64,000 nucleotides of DNA from Sphingomonas bacterium (GTDB lineage Bacteria > Pseudomonadota > Alphaproteobacteria > Sphingomonadales > Sphingomonadaceae). A program made the position numbers and the translations under genes. The stretch is taken from contig NZ_JAQGKZ010000059.1 of NCBI RefSeq assembly GCF_028289855.1, forward strand, positions 1-64,000, written 5' to 3'. Every line of letters starts with the position of its first letter. Within the stretch, counting starts at the first letter, position 1. Positions 32,800-41,936 of the stretch are shown in pieces. Under the pieces are notes generated by a model. It was not told where the DNA came from and did not search any database. It saw only the letters and a program-made list of their open reading frames with translations.

Positions 32800-33330
32800 T
32801 CAGCGCGCCATTTCCCAGATCACCGCGCCAAGACTAGCGGCGAGCCCCGTCATCAGGGCGAGGTAGGCATAGCCGAGCAGCCGATACTTCCGGTCCGCGA
32901 GAATCCGGCCGTTCTGATAGAGATCGCGCACCATGATTTCGAGCGCGTCATTGTCGTCGCGCACCCGCTCGCGCAGCGCCTCGACATAATCGTCCTCGGA
33001 CAGTCGCACGAACGACCCGAAGAACAGCAGGTTGACCGGCGCGTCGGGATCCGTCCGCTTCGTGCCGATCGACGGCATCACCACCGACACCGCGAGCAGC
33101 GCCGAAACGAAGGCGAAGCCGCCGAGGATCGCCAGCGGCAAGGGCGGGATGCCGCCCTTCGCCTGGCCGACGGCGAGCGTGAAGATCACGAACGTCGCGC
33201 CCATCAGGATCGACGCCTTCTGGTCGGCCATCTGGCTGAGGCTCAGGTGCATCGTCTGCGCGGTGCGCACGACGTGGACATAGTTGGGAACAAGCGGCGG
33301 GTGTTCGCCGGGTCGATCGTCGCTGGTCAT
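32800..33330 (-). CDS. Pycsar-effector-like (PycTM/DUF5706) membrane protein
   Basis: The 176-residue protein has three probable membrane helices: ILMGATFVIFTLAVGQ, LAILGGFAFVSALLAVSVVMP and YAYLALMTGLAASLGAVIW. The segment NYVHVVRTAQTMHLSLSQMADQKASILMG is the hallmark of PycTM-type effectors of cyclic-pyrimidine antiphage systems. A GGAGG ribosome site precedes the ATG at 33330. No pyrimidine cyclase gene lies nearby; instead it sits within the sphingolipid locus, convergent with the CerR-like gene through a TGATCA double stop. It may have a housekeeping membrane role. Confidence 0.75.
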   Translation of the reverse strand: MTSDDRPGEHPPLVPNYVHVVRTAQTMHLSLSQMADQKASILMGATFVIFTLAVGQAKGGIPPLPLAILGGFAFVSALLAVSVVMPSIGTKRTDPDAPVNLLFFGSFVRLSEDDYVEALRERVRDDNDALEIMVRDLYQNGRILADRKYRLLGYAYLALMTGLAASLGAVIWEMAR

Positions 33331-33435
33331 GGACACCCCCTCCGCTTAGATCGATCGTCGAGCATCGCCTCGCGATCGGCACCTTTATGCCGCAATCGCT
33401 TGGCACTGCCAAAGCGAGCAATTAGGACGACGCCC

Positions 33436-33678
33436 ATGACCGACCGCGCCAACACGTTCGACATCGTCACCGGGCTGATTCAGCCGTTCAACAAGAAGCA
33501 GGCTGCGCTAAGCGATGCGACGACGTTTCAGCACGATCTTGAATGGGACAGCCTAACGGTGATGGATTTCGTCGCGGCGATCGAGGACGAGTTCGACATC
33601 ATCATCACGATGAACATGCAGGCCGAGATCGAGACCGTCGGCCAATTGGTCGACGCGGTGCAGAAGCTGAAGGCGTAA
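33436..33678 (+). CDS. Acyl carrier protein dedicated to sphingolipid synthesis
   Basis: This 80-residue four-helix carrier has the phosphopantetheine attachment serine in LEWDSLTVMDFVAAIEDEFDI. It is not the fatty-acid AcpP, which reads DSLDTVEL at that place. It is three bases upstream of serine palmitoyltransferase, as in Caulobacter and other sphingolipid-making bacteria, where the matching ACP hands over the acyl chain. The ATG at 33436 is preceded by AGGACG. A longer frame from 33247 would be antisense to the PycTM-like gene. Confidence 0.88.
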   Translation: MTDRANTFDIVTGLIQPFNKKQAALSDATTFQHDLEWDSLTVMDFVAAIEDEFDIIITMNMQAEIETVGQLVDAVQKLKA

Positions 33679-33681
33679 CCG

Positions 33682-34944
33682 ATGACCGACGCCGGCCAGA
33701 CCGCCCAGAAGCTGCCCGCCGATCCGCCCGCGGTCGCGCCCGAAACCGACCTGATGTCCAAGTTCGACGCGCTGATCGCCGAGCGCCAGGCACTGATTGA
33801 CACCGGTGTGACCGATCCGTTCGCGATCGTGATGGAGCAGGTTAAGTCGCCCACCGAAGCGGTGATTGCGGGGCGCGACACGATCCTGCTCGGCACGTAC
33901 AATTACATGGGCATGACCTTCGACCCCGACGTGATCCAGGCGGGCAAGGATGCGCTCGACCAGTTCGGGTCGGGCACCAACGGCAGCCGGATGCTCAACG
34001 GCACGTTCCGCGACCATATGGAGGTCGAGGATGCCTTGCGCGATTTCTACGGCGTGTCGGGCGCGATTGTGTTTTCGACCGGCTATATGGCCAATCTCGG
34101 AATGATCTCGACGCTCGCCGGCAAGGGCGAATATGTCATCCTCGACGCCGACAGCCACGCCTCGATCTACGACGGCTGCAAGCAAGGCTATGCGGAGATC
34201 GTCCGTTTTCGCCATAACGACGTCGAGGATCTCGATAAACGGCTCGGACGGCTGCCCAAGGAGCCGGGCAAGCTGGTCGTGCTCGAAGGTGTCTATTCGA
34301 TGCTCGGCGACATCGCGCCGCTCAAGGAAATGGTCGCGGTCGCCAAGAAGCACAATTGCATGGTGCTGAGCGACGAAGCGCATTCGATGGGCTTTTTCGG
34401 CCCCAACGGGCGCGGCGTGTATGAGGAGCAGGGCTGCGAGGGCGATGTCGATTTCATCGTCGGCACCTTCTCCAAATCGGTCGGCACGGTCGGCGGGTTC
34501 TGCGTGTCGAACCACCCGAAGTTCGAAGCGATCCGCCTCGCCTGCCGCCCGTACATCTTCACCGCCAGCCTGCCGCCCTCGGTCGTCGCCACCGCCGCGA
34601 CGTCGATCCGCAAGCTCAAGCACGCGCACAACAAGCGCCAGCATCTGTGGGAGAATGCCCGCAAGCTCCACGGCGGGCTCAAGGCGATGGGGTTCGAGCT
34701 CGGCACCGAAAAGCCCGACAGCGCGATCATCGCGGTGATCCTCGACGATCAGGAACAAGCCGTGGCGATGTGGCAGGCGCTGCTCGACGGCGGGTTGTAC
34801 GTAAATATGGCGCGCCCCCCGGCGACCCCTGCGGGAACCTACCTCCTACGCTGCTCGCTCTGCGCCGAGCACACCGCCGAGCAAATCGACGCCGTCCTGA
34901 AGATATTTCAAGCGGCAGGACGAATCGTAAACGCGATCAGTTGA
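33682..34944 (+). CDS. spt: Serine palmitoyltransferase
   Basis: This 420-residue PLP enzyme of the alpha-oxoamine synthase family condenses serine with an acyl thioester to 3-ketosphinganine. Visible motifs are TYNYMGMTFDPDVI, FGSGTNGSRMLNGTFRDHMEVEDALRDFYG, DADSHASIYDG, SDEAHSMGFFGPNGRG and the PLP lysine in GTFSKSVGTVGGFC. Length and the adjoining ACP match bacterial Spt rather than KBL or BioF. An N-terminal extension of about 40 residues resembles the soluble homodimeric Sphingomonas enzyme. This gene is a main reason for placing the organism in the Sphingomonadales. Confidence 0.94.
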   Translation: MTDAGQTAQKLPADPPAVAPETDLMSKFDALIAERQALIDTGVTDPFAIVMEQVKSPTEAVIAGRDTILLGTYNYMGMTFDPDVIQAGKDALDQFGSGTNGSRMLNGTFRDHMEVEDALRDFYGVSGAIVFSTGYMANLGMISTLAGKGEYVILDADSHASIYDGCKQGYAEIVRFRHNDVEDLDKRLGRLPKEPGKLVVLEGVYSMLGDIAPLKEMVAVAKKHNCMVLSDEAHSMGFFGPNGRGVYEEQGCEGDVDFIVGTFSKSVGTVGGFCVSNHPKFEAIRLACRPYIFTASLPPSVVATAATSIRKLKHAHNKRQHLWENARKLHGGLKAMGFELGTEKPDSAIIAVILDDQEQAVAMWQALLDGGLYVNMARPPATPAGTYLLRCSLCAEHTAEQIDAVLKIFQAAGRIVNAIS

Positions 34945-34993
34945 GGGAACCCGCGGGGTTCACACGATTCGCCTGATTCGCTACAATCGCTTT

Positions 34994-36946
34994 ATGGGCG
35001 GGAACGATGCCGAACGACGGCTCGTCGACAGGGCGCGCGATATCTGGCGGGGGGTAACCCTGGCGGTGATGGCGGTGCTCGGCGCCGGTATCCTGATCGC
35101 CCTGGTCATCCTGCAGTCGAACGCCAACACGCAGCGCGACCACGCACTGCAGTTGCAGAGCCACAGTTACGACGTGATGATCCTGACCCGCACGCTGTCC
35201 GGAACGATCGCGCGCGCCGAGGCGGCACTGGGCCGGTACGTGATCAGCGGCGACGAAAAAATCGGGCGCGATTATGCGGATCAATGGGATCAGGCGCGGG
35301 CGCAGATCGACCGGCTCGATACGGTTACCGCCGATAACCCGTATCAACAGCGGTCGATCGACCGGCTCCGCGCGGCGTTTCAGCGCCGCGGTGCCGAATT
35401 GTCGGTGACTGCGCTCAGCACCGCGTACGACAAGAACAGCCAAGCCTATTCGCGGTATTACGAAGCCGGGAAGTCATCGTCGTTGCGTGAAATCGACGGC
35501 GAATTGGAAAAGATAACCGCCGCCGAGCACGACTTGCTCGACAAGCGCACCACGGCGGCGATGGCATCGGTCGCGCGGTCGAGCGAAATCGCGCGCATCC
35601 TGACCATCTTTGGCGTGCTGATCGTGCTCGGCGCGGTGGTGCTGGGGGCGCTGACGATCGGGGCGATGCAGGAGCGCGCCGCCGCGCGCGCCGATGCCGA
35701 TAGCGAGCGCGAGCGATCGGCGCTGCTCGAGGAAGCGGTCAGCGAAGCCACTGCGGCGCTCAGCCAGCAGGAAGCCAAGCTCCGTCAGGTCCAGAAGATG
35801 GAGGCGGTCGGTCAGCTCACCGGTGGGATTGCACACGATTTCAACAATATGCTGGCGGTGGTTCTGGGCGGGCTCGAGCTTGCGCGGCGGGCGCTCGACA
35901 CCGACCCGACAAGCGCAGCCCGTCACCTCGACAACGCCACCGACGGTGCCAATCGCGCCGCCGCGCTGACTCGGCGGCTGCTCGCCTTCTCGCGCGAAGA
36001 GGCGCTCAACCCGGAGGCGATCCGCCCGATTGATGTGATCGCCGGCATGACCGACTTGCTCGACCGCACGCTGGGGGACCAGATCACCGTCGAGCGCGGC
36101 GACGACGGCGCCGGCTGGGCAATCTGGGCCGACCGGCACGAGCTCGAAAACATGTTGCTCAATCTGGCGGTCAACGCGCGCGACGCGATGGACGGTCGCG
36201 GCCGGTTGAGTATCCGGACCGGCGCCGTCACGCTTGGCGCCGGGCAGATCGGGCATTGCCTGGGCGGCGATCATGTCGCCGTCGCGGTCCGCGACACCGG
36301 GTGCGGCATGGCGCCCGACACGCTCGAGCGGGTGTTCGAGCCGTTCTTCACGACCAAGCCGGTCGGCAAGGGCACCGGGCTCGGCCTCAGCCAGATCTTC
36401 GCGTTCGCGCGCCAGTCGGGCGGCGAGATCACGATCGACTCGACGCCCGGCGAGGGCACGGTGGTCACGCTCTATCTGCCGCGCCACACCGGCGTAGCCG
36501 ATACGGCCACCACGCCCGTGCCGGCGGCGCTTGCGCGTGACGTGCCGACGATCACCGGGCTCGGCATCCTGGTCGTCGAGGACGATCCACGCGTGCTGAC
36601 CGCGACGGTGGGCGCGCTGGAGGAACTCGGCCATCGCGTCGTCCCCTGCCCCGATCCGCTCGACGCGCAGCGGATGGTCGACGACCTTGGGCCGTTCGAC
36701 CTGATCGTGTCCGACGTGCTGATGCCTGGGCAGACCGGCCCGGAAATGGTCGCCGAACTGCTGACCCACCGTCCCGACCTCGCGATCCTGTTCGTGACGG
36801 GCTATGCCGGCGATGGGTCGGCGGCGGATTTCTGCGGGCGGCCGGTACTGCGCAAGCCTTTCACGATCACCGGGCTCGAACATGCCATCGCCGACGCGAT
36901 GGCCTTCGAGCGTCCCGTAGCCACAGACCAGATCGCCGCGGAATAA
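34994..36946 (+). CDS. Hybrid sensor histidine kinase with receiver domain
   Basis: This 650-residue protein has two membrane helices (about residues 20-45 and 197-222). They enclose a helical periplasmic sensor resembling CHASE3. A coiled coil, a HisKA domain with phospho-acceptor His281 in GGIAHDFNNML, an HATPase domain (EPFFTTKPVGKGTGLGLS) and a C-terminal receiver with SDVLMPGQTGPEM follow. It starts 49 bases after spt on the same strand, so it may be co-transcribed with it. No separate cognate response regulator adjoins it. The signal is unknown. Confidence 0.9.
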   Translation: MGGNDAERRLVDRARDIWRGVTLAVMAVLGAGILIALVILQSNANTQRDHALQLQSHSYDVMILTRTLSGTIARAEAALGRYVISGDEKIGRDYADQWDQARAQIDRLDTVTADNPYQQRSIDRLRAAFQRRGAELSVTALSTAYDKNSQAYSRYYEAGKSSSLREIDGELEKITAAEHDLLDKRTTAAMASVARSSEIARILTIFGVLIVLGAVVLGALTIGAMQERAAARADADSERERSALLEEAVSEATAALSQQEAKLRQVQKMEAVGQLTGGIAHDFNNMLAVVLGGLELARRALDTDPTSAARHLDNATDGANRAAALTRRLLAFSREEALNPEAIRPIDVIAGMTDLLDRTLGDQITVERGDDGAGWAIWADRHELENMLLNLAVNARDAMDGRGRLSIRTGAVTLGAGQIGHCLGGDHVAVAVRDTGCGMAPDTLERVFEPFFTTKPVGKGTGLGLSQIFAFARQSGGEITIDSTPGEGTVVTLYLPRHTGVADTATTPVPAALARDVPTITGLGILVVEDDPRVLTATVGALEELGHRVVPCPDPLDAQRMVDDLGPFDLIVSDVLMPGQTGPEMVAELLTHRPDLAILFVTGYAGDGSAADFCGRPVLRKPFTITGLEHAIADAMAFERPVATDQIAAE

Positions 36947-37045
36947 GACAGTTTTTCAGGCTGACGCGGGGCCATTGCCTGCCTATAGCCGTTCGACACG
37001 CACGCCACGCTGCGCCCGGCCGAAGGACCGACGTCCCCGATCCCC

Positions 37046-38302
37046 ATGAAGTCCATCGACCGCTACATGGCCCGATTGATCGCGGTGCCGCTGTTTTCGA
37101 CCTTGGTCATCGCGGCGATGCTGCTGGTGCTCGATCGTATGCTGCGGCTGTTCGATTTCGTCGCGACCGAGGGCGGACCGGTCAGCGTGGTGTGGGAAAT
37201 GCTCGCCAATTTGCTGCCCGAATATTTCGGACTGGGCATCCCGATCGGCCTGCTGCTCGGCTGCCTGCTCGCCTTCCGCCGGCTCGCGACGTCGTCGGAA
37301 CTCGACGTGCTGCGCGCGGTTGGGGTGAGCAGCAACCGATTGCTGCTGGTGCCGTACATTTTCACCGTCGTGCTGGCGGTCATCAATCTGGGCATCGTCG
37401 GCTACGTCCAGCCCAAGGCGCGCTTCGCGTACGAGCGGCTGCGCTATGAACTGCGCACCGGGGCACTGGGCGCGTCGATCAAGGTCGGCGAGTTCACGAC
37501 CTTTCCGACCCAGAACGGCATTCCCGGCCCGACCGTCCGCATCGAGCAAAGCAAGGAAGAGGGGCGCGAACTGTCGGGTATCTTCCTCCAGCAGACCGAC
37601 AAGAAGGGCAACACGCTCGCGGCGACCGCCGAAAAGGGCAGATTTTTCGGCACCGCCAACCCCGACGAGATCATCTTTCAGCTGACCAAGGGAACGCTCG
37701 TACGCACCGAGGTCGGCGTTCCGACCCCGCGTGTGCTGCGGTTCGATTTGTGGAACATCCCGATCCCGCTGCCCAAGACCGATCCGTTCCGCGGGCGCGG
37801 CGGGCGCAACCTCGAACGCACGCTGCCCGAACTTGCGGCGTTGGGCCGCGCCACAACAACCGACGAGGAATTGCGCGACACCAGCCGCGCAGCGTTCCAC
37901 TTCCGGCTGACCGAAGTCGCGGCGATGTTCCTGTTGCCGATGCTCGCCATGGCGCTCGGCGTGCCACCCAAAAGATCGACCTCGGCGCTCGGGGTTTTCC
38001 TCGGAATCGTGATCATCGTTACCTATTTCAAGGTCAACGAATACGGCCAGTCGGTCGGCGGGCTCGGCAAGATCGACCCGTTCCTGGCCTTGTGGGTGCC
38101 GTTCGGGATCTTCGCGGCGTTGGTGCTGTGGATGTATTACACGATCGCCTATGTCCCCGGCGGCCAGCCGATCGGCGCGCTCGAACGCGTGTTTGCCCAA
38201 ATCTCGAAGGCGGTCCGCCGCTGGCTGCCGGGGCGGCGGGTCGGCGGTCAGGCGGACGACGATGACGACGCCGCGCTGCCGGCGGCGGGGGCGCCTGCAT
38301 GA
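37046..38302 (+). CDS. lptF: LPS export ABC transporter permease LptF
   Basis: This 418-residue membrane protein has the YjgP/YjgQ fold: helices at residues 10-35 and 50-80, a large periplasmic beta-jellyroll domain (about 115-290), then C-terminal helices. The first segment IDRYMARLIAVPLFSTLVIAAMLLVLDRMLRLFDF is typical. LptF with LptG and LptB drives the outer-membrane export of lipopolysaccharide. In sphingomonads, which replace LPS with glycosphingolipids, these proteins may move glycosphingolipids, which fits the surrounding genes. Its stop overlaps the lptG start (ATGA). Confidence 0.9.
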   Translation: MKSIDRYMARLIAVPLFSTLVIAAMLLVLDRMLRLFDFVATEGGPVSVVWEMLANLLPEYFGLGIPIGLLLGCLLAFRRLATSSELDVLRAVGVSSNRLLLVPYIFTVVLAVINLGIVGYVQPKARFAYERLRYELRTGALGASIKVGEFTTFPTQNGIPGPTVRIEQSKEEGRELSGIFLQQTDKKGNTLAATAEKGRFFGTANPDEIIFQLTKGTLVRTEVGVPTPRVLRFDLWNIPIPLPKTDPFRGRGGRNLERTLPELAALGRATTTDEELRDTSRAAFHFRLTEVAAMFLLPMLAMALGVPPKRSTSALGVFLGIVIIVTYFKVNEYGQSVGGLGKIDPFLALWVPFGIFAALVLWMYYTIAYVPGGQPIGALERVFAQISKAVRRWLPGRRVGGQADDDDDAALPAAGAPA

Positions 38303-39399
38303 TCTCGATGCAATTCTTTCCGTCACGCACGGTGTCGCTGTACATGGCGAAGACCTTTATCGTGCGCGCATTCGCAGTCCTCGCGGCGTTGGTCCTGGTG
38401 CTTCAGTTCCTCGATGCGCTGAGCGAGTCGGGCTATATCCTCGCGCATCCCGGAAACACTCAGGCCGATGTGTGGCGCTATATCAGCCTACGCACGCCGC
38501 AGATCATCGCGCGGTTCCTGCCCTATTCGGTACTGCTCGGCGCGATCATCACTTATTCGACGCTCAACCAGAATAGCGAGGTCATCGCGCTCAAGGCGTC
38601 GGGGCTGTCGGCGCACCAGATCCTGGCGCCGATGATCGTCGCGGCGCTGGGCATCGCGGTGCTCAGCTTCGCGTTCAACGACCGCATCGTCAGCCGCGCG
38701 ACGGCAACGCTCGATGCCTGGAAGAAGGTCGAATATGCCCAAGTCCCGATCGACCATGGCGACCGCACCAATGTGTGGACCAAGGCGGGCGAAGACCTGA
38801 TCCACGTCAGATACGTCAAGTTACAGGGCGACGGCGCGGTCCTGACCGGGATCACCTTTTACGACCGCGATGCCGGCGGGCGGCTGATTTCGACGGTCAC
38901 CGCGGATCACGGGCGCCAGCAAGGCAAAAGCTGGCGCATCTGGCCGGCGCGCAAGTTCGACGTCGCCAGCGGGCAGTTGAGCAACATCGGCGCGGTAACG
39001 GTCGCCGACGGCGTCCGCCCCAGTCAATTCACGCTGGCGAGTATCGATGCCGAAGGCCAATCGTTCCTCGAACTGCGCGACACGGTCGACGCGTTGCGCG
39101 CGGCGGGGCGCCCGACCAAAGCGTATGAGGGCGAGATGTGGCACAAATTGTCCGGCCCGTTGGCTGCAGTGCTGATGCCGTTGCTCGGCGCGGTCGCGGC
39201 GTTCGGGATCGCGCGGTCGGGCAAATTGTTCATTCGCGCGGTGATCGGCATGGCGCTGGGCTTCACCTATTTCGTGATCGACAATTTCGCGCTGGCGATG
39301 GGCAATCTGGGCGCCTACCCGCCGTACCTTGCGGCTTGGGCACCGTTCCTGCTGTTCCTGATGATCGGCGAGGCGGTACTGATCCGCACCGAGGAATGA
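38299..39399 (+). CDS. lptG: LPS export ABC transporter permease LptG
   Basis: This 366-residue partner of LptF has the same architecture. An N-terminal helix pair begins PSRTVSLYMAKTFIVRAFAVLAALVLVLQFLD, the NQNSEVIALKASGLS coupling segment follows, and a periplasmic domain and three C-terminal helices complete it. The ATG lies four bases inside the lptF gene. The gene ends in TGA immediately followed by the reverse-strand stop of the desaturase gene (TGATCA). The cytoplasmic ATPase LptB is not in the window. Confidence 0.9.
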   Translation: MISMQFFPSRTVSLYMAKTFIVRAFAVLAALVLVLQFLDALSESGYILAHPGNTQADVWRYISLRTPQIIARFLPYSVLLGAIITYSTLNQNSEVIALKASGLSAHQILAPMIVAALGIAVLSFAFNDRIVSRATATLDAWKKVEYAQVPIDHGDRTNVWTKAGEDLIHVRYVKLQGDGAVLTGITFYDRDAGGRLISTVTADHGRQQGKSWRIWPARKFDVASGQLSNIGAVTVADGVRPSQFTLASIDAEGQSFLELRDTVDALRAAGRPTKAYEGEMWHKLSGPLAAVLMPLLGAVAAFGIARSGKLFIRAVIGMALGFTYFVIDNFALAMGNLGAYPPYLAAWAPFLLFLMIGEAVLIRTEE

Positions 39400-40515
39400 T
39401 CAGCGCCGTCTGATGGTGCTTTTCGCCAACCGGGCGGCCAAGAACGGCAGCCCGCTGTAGCTGCCCTTGTGATACACCGACTCCACGTCGAGCGCGGCGG
39501 TGATGCGGCGGTGCGCGGTGCCGAGCGCGTGATACGGCAGCCCGGGCAGCAAATGGTGCAGCGCGTGATAGCGCAACCCCACCGGCGCCCATAGCATCGG
39601 CAGCAATGCCGGCGGCGGCACGTTGACCGAATCGAGATATTGCGCGGTGACGGTCATCGCCTCGCCCTCATTCTCCCACAGATGCGCGACGAGCGTGCGC
39701 ACCTGATTGGTGACGGCCAGGCCCGAGGTGACGGCAAGGAAGATCAGGAACGCCTTGAGCGGGATGACGCCGGTCGCGGTCAGCGCGATCGACGCGATCG
39801 CATAGACACTCGCCCCGGCCTCGAGCCGATGCCAGAGGGCGCGCGCCTCACCTTCGGGCGGCCGGCGGCGGAACGACGGGTTGATCTGCAGCCCCGAAAA
39901 CCGCGCCACCACGGTACGGCGCAGCGCCGGGATGACCGCCGATAGCGGGGTCAGCACGGCGTAGCGGAACAGGAGCGCGACCGGTGCCAAGGCCGAGATC
40001 AGGATGAACGCCGGCAGCGTCCACCATTTCATCAGCGCGAGCGGCAGATATTCGGGATCCTCCGACGTGCCGTAGCGCGTGCGCGCGTGGTGAAGGTTGT
40101 GCACGCCTTCATACATGAAGCTGGGCGTCAGCAGCGGGATCCCGACGAGCAGGTTCCAGCCGAGCCGGAACCTCGGCACCGCGCTGTGCTTGATGTGCGT
40201 GAGTTCGTGGATGAAGCTTTCGGCGCGGTACAGCGCCAGCGCCGCGACCACCCCGGCGGCGATGCTCCAGCCGAGCGACGGCGCGACGATCGCCGCGATC
40301 AACGCGGCATAACCGATCGCGGCCGATGCCAGCATGTCCGACCAGTAGATCGCCGGCCGCGCGGCGTTGAGGTCGCGCGTAAGGTCGGCGGCGGCCTTCA
40401 GCATCATCTTGTCGTCGTCGATCCGCGCCCGCGCGGCGGCGCGCGCGGCCAAAGCGGCGGCTGCACCGGAATCCCGACGGTCAAGGGTCGCGACTGTATC
40501 CATGGGTAGGGCCAT
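39400..40515 (-). CDS. Membrane fatty acid desaturase family protein
   Basis: This 371-residue protein has the three His-box pattern of membrane di-iron desaturases/hydroxylases: HELTHIKH near residue 117, HNLHHA near 152 and HALHHLLPGLPYHALG near 330. Hydrophobic helix pairs lie in between. It sits between lptG and a bCerS-like gene, so it may modify the fatty acid or long-chain base of sphingolipids; that is inference. The start is set at the ATG at 40515. ATG at 40503 is equally possible, and neither has a strong ribosome site. Confidence 0.85.
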   Translation of the reverse strand: MALPMDTVATLDRRDSGAAAALAARAAARARIDDDKMMLKAAADLTRDLNAARPAIYWSDMLASAAIGYAALIAAIVAPSLGWSIAAGVVAALALYRAESFIHELTHIKHSAVPRFRLGWNLLVGIPLLTPSFMYEGVHNLHHARTRYGTSEDPEYLPLALMKWWTLPAFILISALAPVALLFRYAVLTPLSAVIPALRRTVVARFSGLQINPSFRRRPPEGEARALWHRLEAGASVYAIASIALTATGVIPLKAFLIFLAVTSGLAVTNQVRTLVAHLWENEGEAMTVTAQYLDSVNVPPPALLPMLWAPVGLRYHALHHLLPGLPYHALGTAHRRITAALDVESVYHKGSYSGLPFLAARLAKSTIRRR

Positions 40516-40605
40516 TGGCCGAATATAGTGGCGAGACGGTGGCAAACCAACGGGTTGCATCAGGACCGCCGGTGTTAGGACAATACGCGCTTATAGCCCC
40601 TAGGT

Positions 40606-40710
40606 CGTCATGCTGAACTTGGTTTAGCATCCATGCGCCGCACACGCCCTCAAGTCGTTCGTTTGTCACAGGCGGGTCGCATGGATCCTGAAACAAGTTC
40701 AGGATGACGG
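40606..40710. repeat. Intergenic inverted repeat, family B copy 1
   Basis: Arms CGTCATGCTGAACTTGGTTT and its near-complement ending CAAGTTCAGGATGACG lie about 50 bases apart. A close relative is at 55783-55874. The element fills most of the gap between the desaturase and the acyltransferase. Confidence 0.8.
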
Positions 40711-40777
40711 ACAGAAGGATTGTCCGCAGCCGCGGCATTGCCTAGGCGCGTTGTCACAACAGCGCCGAGAAACAGCG

Positions 40778-41932
40778 ATGCCCTCCCCCGTCACCATCCG
40801 CCCGATCGACAGTAAGGCCGATCGCAAGAAGTTCGTCGATCTGCCCTTCCGCCTCTACAGGGACGATCCCAATTGGGTGCCGCCACTCAAGGGCGAGGCG
40901 CTCGGCCTGATCACCCCCGAAAAGAACGGCTGGTACAGCCACGCCAAGGTGCAGCTGTTCCTCGCCGAACAAGATGGCCGCGTCGTCGGGCGGATTTCGG
41001 CGCATATCGACACGCTGGCGCTGACCATGCCCGCCGACAAGGGGTTCGGACCCGGCGTCGGGCAATGGGGCCTGATGGACGCCGAGCGCGAAGATGTCTT
41101 CACCGCCCTCCTCGCCGCCGCCGAGCATTGGTTGCGCGAGCAAGGCATGACGCGCGCACTCGGGCCGATCTCGCAATCGATCTGGGAAGAGCCGGGGCTG
41201 TTGATCGAGGGCTTCGACCATCCGCCAACGATCATGATGGGTCACGCCAAGCCCGAATATCAGGGCTGGATCGAGGGCGCGGGCTATCGCCCGGTCAAGC
41301 AACTCCAGACCTACGACCTCGACGTGACGAAGGAATTCCCACCGATCGTCCAGCGCATTATCCAGTCGGGTGAGCGCAATCCGCGCATCCGCATCCGCGA
41401 GGTCGACAAGTCGAAGTTCGAGGAAGAGGCCGCGATCATCCTCGCGATCCTCAACGACGCCTGGGCCGACAATTGGGGGTTTGTCCCCCTCACCCCGCCC
41501 GAGATCGCCGACGTCGGCGTCAAGCTGAAGCCGATCGTGTTCAACGACCTGATCCGCATCGCCGAGTTCGACGGCAAGCCGGTGGCGTTCATGATCACCC
41601 TTCCCGACCTCAACGAAGCGATCAAGCCGCTCAACGGCAGCCTGCTGCCGTTCGGCTGGGCCAAACTGTTGCTATGGCTGCGCCGCCCGCAGGTGAAGAC
41701 GATGCGCGTGCCGTTGATGGGCGTGGTCAAGGAATTGCAAGCGTCGCGCCTCGCCGGGCAGCTCGCCTTCATGATGATCGAATATATCCGCCGCGCCGCG
41801 ATCACGCGCTACGGCGCGAAGCGCGGCGAGATCGGCTGGGTGCTCGACGACAATCAGGGCATGAACGCGATTGCGGATGCGATCGAGAGCAAGGTCAACA
41901 AGGTCTATATGATCTACGGAAAGGCGTTGTAG
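40778..41932 (+). CDS. GNAT-like N-acyltransferase, bacterial ceramide synthase candidate
   Basis: This 384-residue protein has a GNAT-type fold spread over two halves. It begins VTIRPIDSKADRKKFVDLPFRLYRDDPNWVPPLKGE, then LFLAEQDGRVVGRISAHID, and GPISQSIWEEPGLLIEGF. The second half has GKPVAFMITLPDLNEA and ends in an RAAITRYGAKRGEIGWVLDDNQGMN acetyl-CoA-site-like segment. In Caulobacter the ceramide synthase bCerS is a large GNAT-family protein encoded near spt. Length, family and location 6 kb from spt fit. Other long GNAT proteins of unknown role cannot be excluded. Confidence 0.7.
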   Translation: MPSPVTIRPIDSKADRKKFVDLPFRLYRDDPNWVPPLKGEALGLITPEKNGWYSHAKVQLFLAEQDGRVVGRISAHIDTLALTMPADKGFGPGVGQWGLMDAEREDVFTALLAAAEHWLREQGMTRALGPISQSIWEEPGLLIEGFDHPPTIMMGHAKPEYQGWIEGAGYRPVKQLQTYDLDVTKEFPPIVQRIIQSGERNPRIRIREVDKSKFEEEAAIILAILNDAWADNWGFVPLTPPEIADVGVKLKPIVFNDLIRIAEFDGKPVAFMITLPDLNEAIKPLNGSLLPFGWAKLLLWLRRPQVKTMRVPLMGVVKELQASRLAGQLAFMMIEYIRRAAITRYGAKRGEIGWVLDDNQGMNAIADAIESKVNKVYMIYGKAL

Positions 41933-41936
41933 CGCG

